DNA of 8,731 nucleotides, taken from CAZPWQ01 sp964590495 (GTDB taxonomy: Bacteria; Bacteroidota; Rhodothermia; Balneolales; Balneolaceae). The notes beneath the pieces are model-generated. The model saw only the letters and a list, made by a program, of their open reading frames with translations. It made no database searches and was not told where the DNA came from. Positions within the stretch are counted from its first letter, which is position 1. Every line of letters begins with the position of its first letter. Below, piece after piece: positions 6,670 to 8,731 of this stretch. The stretch covers positions 1 through 8,731 of the forward strand of contig CAZPWQ010000133.1 in assembly GCA_964590495.1 (NCBI GenBank), given 5' to 3'. The position numbers and the translations under genes are program-made.

Positions 6670-6714
6670 CGTTAAATAACCAAGGTATTAACCGAACAGC
6701 TATTATTAACTAAT

Positions 6715-7335
6715 ATGAGTGAAAGCAACGAAAAGTTAACTGAAGAACAAATCCCGAAAGAAGAAGCCGAACGGGGAGATGTGACTGAATCACAGGAGAA
6801 CGAGATACAGGAGCAGAAAACAGCATCCCCGTATGATGAATTGGACCCGGAGGAAATCAGGGAATTGCTCAGCGAACGTGATGAGCAAATCGAAAACCTG
6901 GAACAGGAACTTGAGGAAACAAAAGAAGGGCGTCTGCGCAAGGCTGCCGAACTGGAAAATTACCGCAAACGTGTGCAGCGGGAACGGTCTCAAATCTATG
7001 AAACAGCCAAAGCCAATGCATTAGAGGATTTTCTGTTTATCAATGATGACCTGCGTCGTACGCTGAAAGCAGCTGAGGAACTTGAAGTGGATGAAACTTT
7101 TTTAGATGGTGTAACCCTGGTAGCCGAAAAGTTTGAAGAGATATTAAAAAAGCATGGTGTTGAACGTATTGACCAGGAAGGTGTTCCTTTTGATGTAGAT
7201 GTACATGATGCGATGATGCGACGAAAACCGGAAGATGAGGATATTCAAAGTGATATCGTTTTGAATGTCGTTGAAAACGGTTATCGTATCGGTGACCGGA
7301 CAATACGACACGCAAAGGTAATTGTAAGCGAATAA
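6715..7335 (+). CDS. grpE: Nucleotide exchange factor GrpE
   Basis: A 206-residue cytoplasmic co-chaperone that releases ADP from DnaK. The N-terminus (1-45) is acidic and probably disordered. A long helix/coiled coil follows (about 45-120) and contains the family motif LRKAAELENYRKRVQRE (74-90). The C-terminal beta domain ends GYRIGDRTIRHAKVIVSE (189-206), which matches the GrpE signature except that the usual Arg-Pro-Ala is Arg-His-Ala. Gly148-Val149 and the segment GVPFDVDVHDAMMR (156-169) also fit the family. Length is normal. It is the first gene of an operon with dnaJ, whose start is 20 nt after its stop; dnaK is not in the window. A sigma-54-type promoter lies 45 bp upstream of the ATG. 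Confidence 0.96.
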   Translation: MSESNEKLTEEQIPKEEAERGDVTESQENEIQEQKTASPYDELDPEEIRELLSERDEQIENLEQELEETKEGRLRKAAELENYRKRVQRERSQIYETAKANALEDFLFINDDLRRTLKAAEELEVDETFLDGVTLVAEKFEEILKKHGVERIDQEGVPFDVDVHDAMMRRKPEDEDIQSDIVLNVVENGYRIGDRTIRHAKVIVSE

Positions 7336-7355
7336 AGTACAATCAGGATTTATAT

Positions 7356-8501
7356 ATGTCTCAACGAGACTATTACGAAATACTAGGAATTAATAAAGAG
7401 GCATCCCAGGCTGAAATAAAGAAGGCCTACCGGAAGCGGGCGATGAAGTTTCATCCCGACCGGAATAAAAAAGATCCGGATGCAGAAAAAAAGTTCAAAG
7501 AAGCCTCCGAAGCCTATGAGGTATTGGGTGATCCCGAAACCCGCGAACGCTACGACAGGTTCGGTCATCAGGGTATAAATGGAGGCCGTGGCGGACCTGG
7601 ATTTGAAGATATCGGGTTTGAAGATATATTCAGCCGTTTCAGTGATATTTTCGGGGCTGAGTTCGGAGGAGGCCGCGGACGTTCCCGCGGACGCCGTTCT
7701 TCTGGTCAGCCGGGTTCGGATATGAAGCTGCGGATCAATTTGTCACTTGAAGAGATCGCTTTCGGCACCCAGAAAAAACTGAAAGTGAAGAAGCATGTCA
7801 AATGTGATGAATGCAACGGAACAGGTGCCGAAACCGAATCTGATTTTCAAACCTGCAGCACATGCAACGGAATGGGGGAAGTCCGGCAGGTTCACAAAAC
7901 GATGCTGGGACAAATGGTGAATGTACAAACGTGTCCGGAATGCCGGGGCGAAGGACGCATCATCAAAAACAAATGTAAGAAATGTCACGGCGAAGGCCGC
8001 TATAAAGGCGAAGAAACAGTAGAAATAAACGTTCCGTCCGGCGTATCAAAAGGAAATTATATAACCCTTCGCGGAAAAGGCAATGCAGGAATCCGCGGCG
8101 GAGAGGCCGGCGACCTTGTTGTACTGATCGAGGAAGAAGAGCACGAATATTTTGAACGTGACGAAAACGATATCTATTACGACCTGGTAATAAGTGTACC
8201 CGATGCCATCCTCGGCACGGAAGTCGAGGTTCCCACTCTGAAAGGAAAGGCCAAGGTTAAGATTGATGAGGGAACCCAGCCGGGTCGGCTACTGCGTATG
8301 AAAGAACGCGGCATACATGGACTGAACCGCTCGGGTATCGGTGATCAGTACGTCCGCGTGAATGTCTATATGCCGAAAGATTTACCAAGAAAAGAGCGAA
8401 AGCATATTGAAGCGCTGCAAGGTAATGAACATTTTGTAGCTTCAAATAAAGAGGATGAGGGCAAGGGCTTCTTTTCGAAAATAAAGGATGTCTTTACGTA
8501 G
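7356..8501 (+). CDS. dnaJ: Chaperone protein DnaJ (type I Hsp40)
   Basis: A complete 381-residue class-A J protein that stimulates the DnaK ATPase and delivers unfolded clients. The J domain spans 1-70 with the essential HPD at 33-35 and helix IV ending YDRFGHQG. A Gly/Phe-rich linker with two DIF motifs (about 72-118) ends in a basic RGRSRGRR stretch. Four CxxCxGxG zinc modules are intact: CDECNGTG (150), CSTCNGMG (167), CPECRGEG (193) and CKKCHGEG (207), binding two zinc ions. The C-terminal substrate-binding domains occupy about 220-345, followed by a charged tail ending GFFSKIKDVFT. The ATG at 7356 has an AGGA Shine-Dalgarno sequence (7345-7348) with a 7-nt spacer, clearer than at other genes here. 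It is co-transcribed with grpE. No convincing terminator was found downstream. Confidence 0.98.
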   Translation: MSQRDYYEILGINKEASQAEIKKAYRKRAMKFHPDRNKKDPDAEKKFKEASEAYEVLGDPETRERYDRFGHQGINGGRGGPGFEDIGFEDIFSRFSDIFGAEFGGGRGRSRGRRSSGQPGSDMKLRINLSLEEIAFGTQKKLKVKKHVKCDECNGTGAETESDFQTCSTCNGMGEVRQVHKTMLGQMVNVQTCPECRGEGRIIKNKCKKCHGEGRYKGEETVEINVPSGVSKGNYITLRGKGNAGIRGGEAGDLVVLIEEEEHEYFERDENDIYYDLVISVPDAILGTEVEVPTLKGKAKVKIDEGTQPGRLLRMKERGIHGLNRSGIGDQYVRVNVYMPKDLPRKERKHIEALQGNEHFVASNKEDEGKGFFSKIKDVFT

Positions 8502-8731
8502 GTTTTCTCTTTTATGCGCATGCGGCCTTCGCGAGGAAAACAATGGTATGATCGAAAAAGGGGACCATATCTGCTCCCCCCCCTCCCCGTGTCATCCTGA
8601 ATGGAGTCACGGCCTTTGACTTTGAAGGCCGTGACGGAATCGAAGGATCTCGACGATCTGGCTACTCACATGGTCGGGCCCTTCGACTTCGTTACGGTTC
8701 ACTGTGTTCACCTCCACTGCGCTCTTTTAGA
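8502..8731. other. Non-coding tail after dnaJ with C-rich run and intergenic repeat
   Basis: No gene is visible to the window edge. The stretch contains an eight-C run followed by T and CCCC (8576-8587), then a palindromic repeat beginning at 8587. Short complementary pieces (GTTTTC with GAAAAC, ATGGT with ACCAT) are too weak and widely spaced to call a dnaJ terminator. Confidence 0.6.
8587..8648. repeat. Intergenic palindromic repeat related to the 4172-4269 element
   Basis: It opens with CCGTGTCATCCTGAA (8587-8601), identical to the reverse complement of 4258-4272. A perfect 11-bp stem follows: GTCACGGCCTT (8606-8616) with AAGGCCGTGAC (8625-8635) around an 8-nt loop. The outer ATCCT (8594-8598) can pair with AGGAT (8644-8648). 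The shared end and similar nested-hairpin design suggest one dispersed family with a variable centre. Confidence 0.65.

Noticed and set aside
6543..6714. CIRCE (HrcA) operator before grpE
   Set aside because: No TTAGCACTC-N9-GAGTGCTAA-like inverted repeat is present in the gap.
8571..8589. C8 tract as a phase-variation switch
   Set aside because: It lies in non-coding DNA about 70 bp after dnaJ with no downstream gene in view to switch. It may also be prone to sequencing error.

Overview
The window reads as ordinary chromosomal DNA of a Bacteroidota-type bacterium, perhaps near Balneolaceae/Rhodothermia. The clues are the gene families, mostly weak Shine-Dalgarno signals, and intergenic palindromes beginning GTCATyC. 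The phylum is an inference from style and was not tested. No rRNA, tRNA, CRISPR array, transposase or phage gene is visible.

Left block (1-4122, + strand): a three-gene run with 12- and 15-nt gaps, closed by a strong intrinsic terminator. The first gene is cut by the window edge. It encodes a large, probably exported glucose/sorbosone-dehydrogenase-like propeller protein with a HEAT-like helical region and, unusually, an azurin-like blue-copper domain at its C-terminus. It is followed by a cytoplasmic TIM-barrel sugar isomerase/epimerase (D-tagatose/D-psicose 3-epimerase type, TTG start) and a Gfo/Idh/MocA NAD(P)-dependent oxidoreductase whose usual EKP lysine is replaced by valine. Together they suggest oxidation of a sugar or polyol outside the cytoplasm with electrons passed to copper, then isomerisation and redox conversion inside. 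The substrate cannot be read from the sequence.

Middle (4123-6149): a glycerate 2-kinase gene on the minus strand, convergent with the sugar block. It is flanked on both sides by repeat-rich intergenic DNA. On its 3' side lie a REP-like pair of inverted hairpins, a small hairpin and a 7-bp tandem array. On its 5' side lie two related 7-bp-period arrays in opposite orientation and a perfect 10-bp stem-loop.

Right block (6150-8501, + strand): a small VOC-superfamily metalloprotein, then a grpE-dnaJ pair. A textbook sigma-54 (-24/-12) promoter sequence lies 45 bp before the grpE start, an unexpected regulator for a chaperone operon. The window ends (8502-8731) in another intergenic repeat that shares a 15-nt end, inverted, with the REP-like element at 4172-4269.

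No wholly new multi-gene system was found. The best leads are the sigma-54 site before grpE-dnaJ, the azurin fusion, the valine-for-lysine oxidoreductase and the structured repeats.
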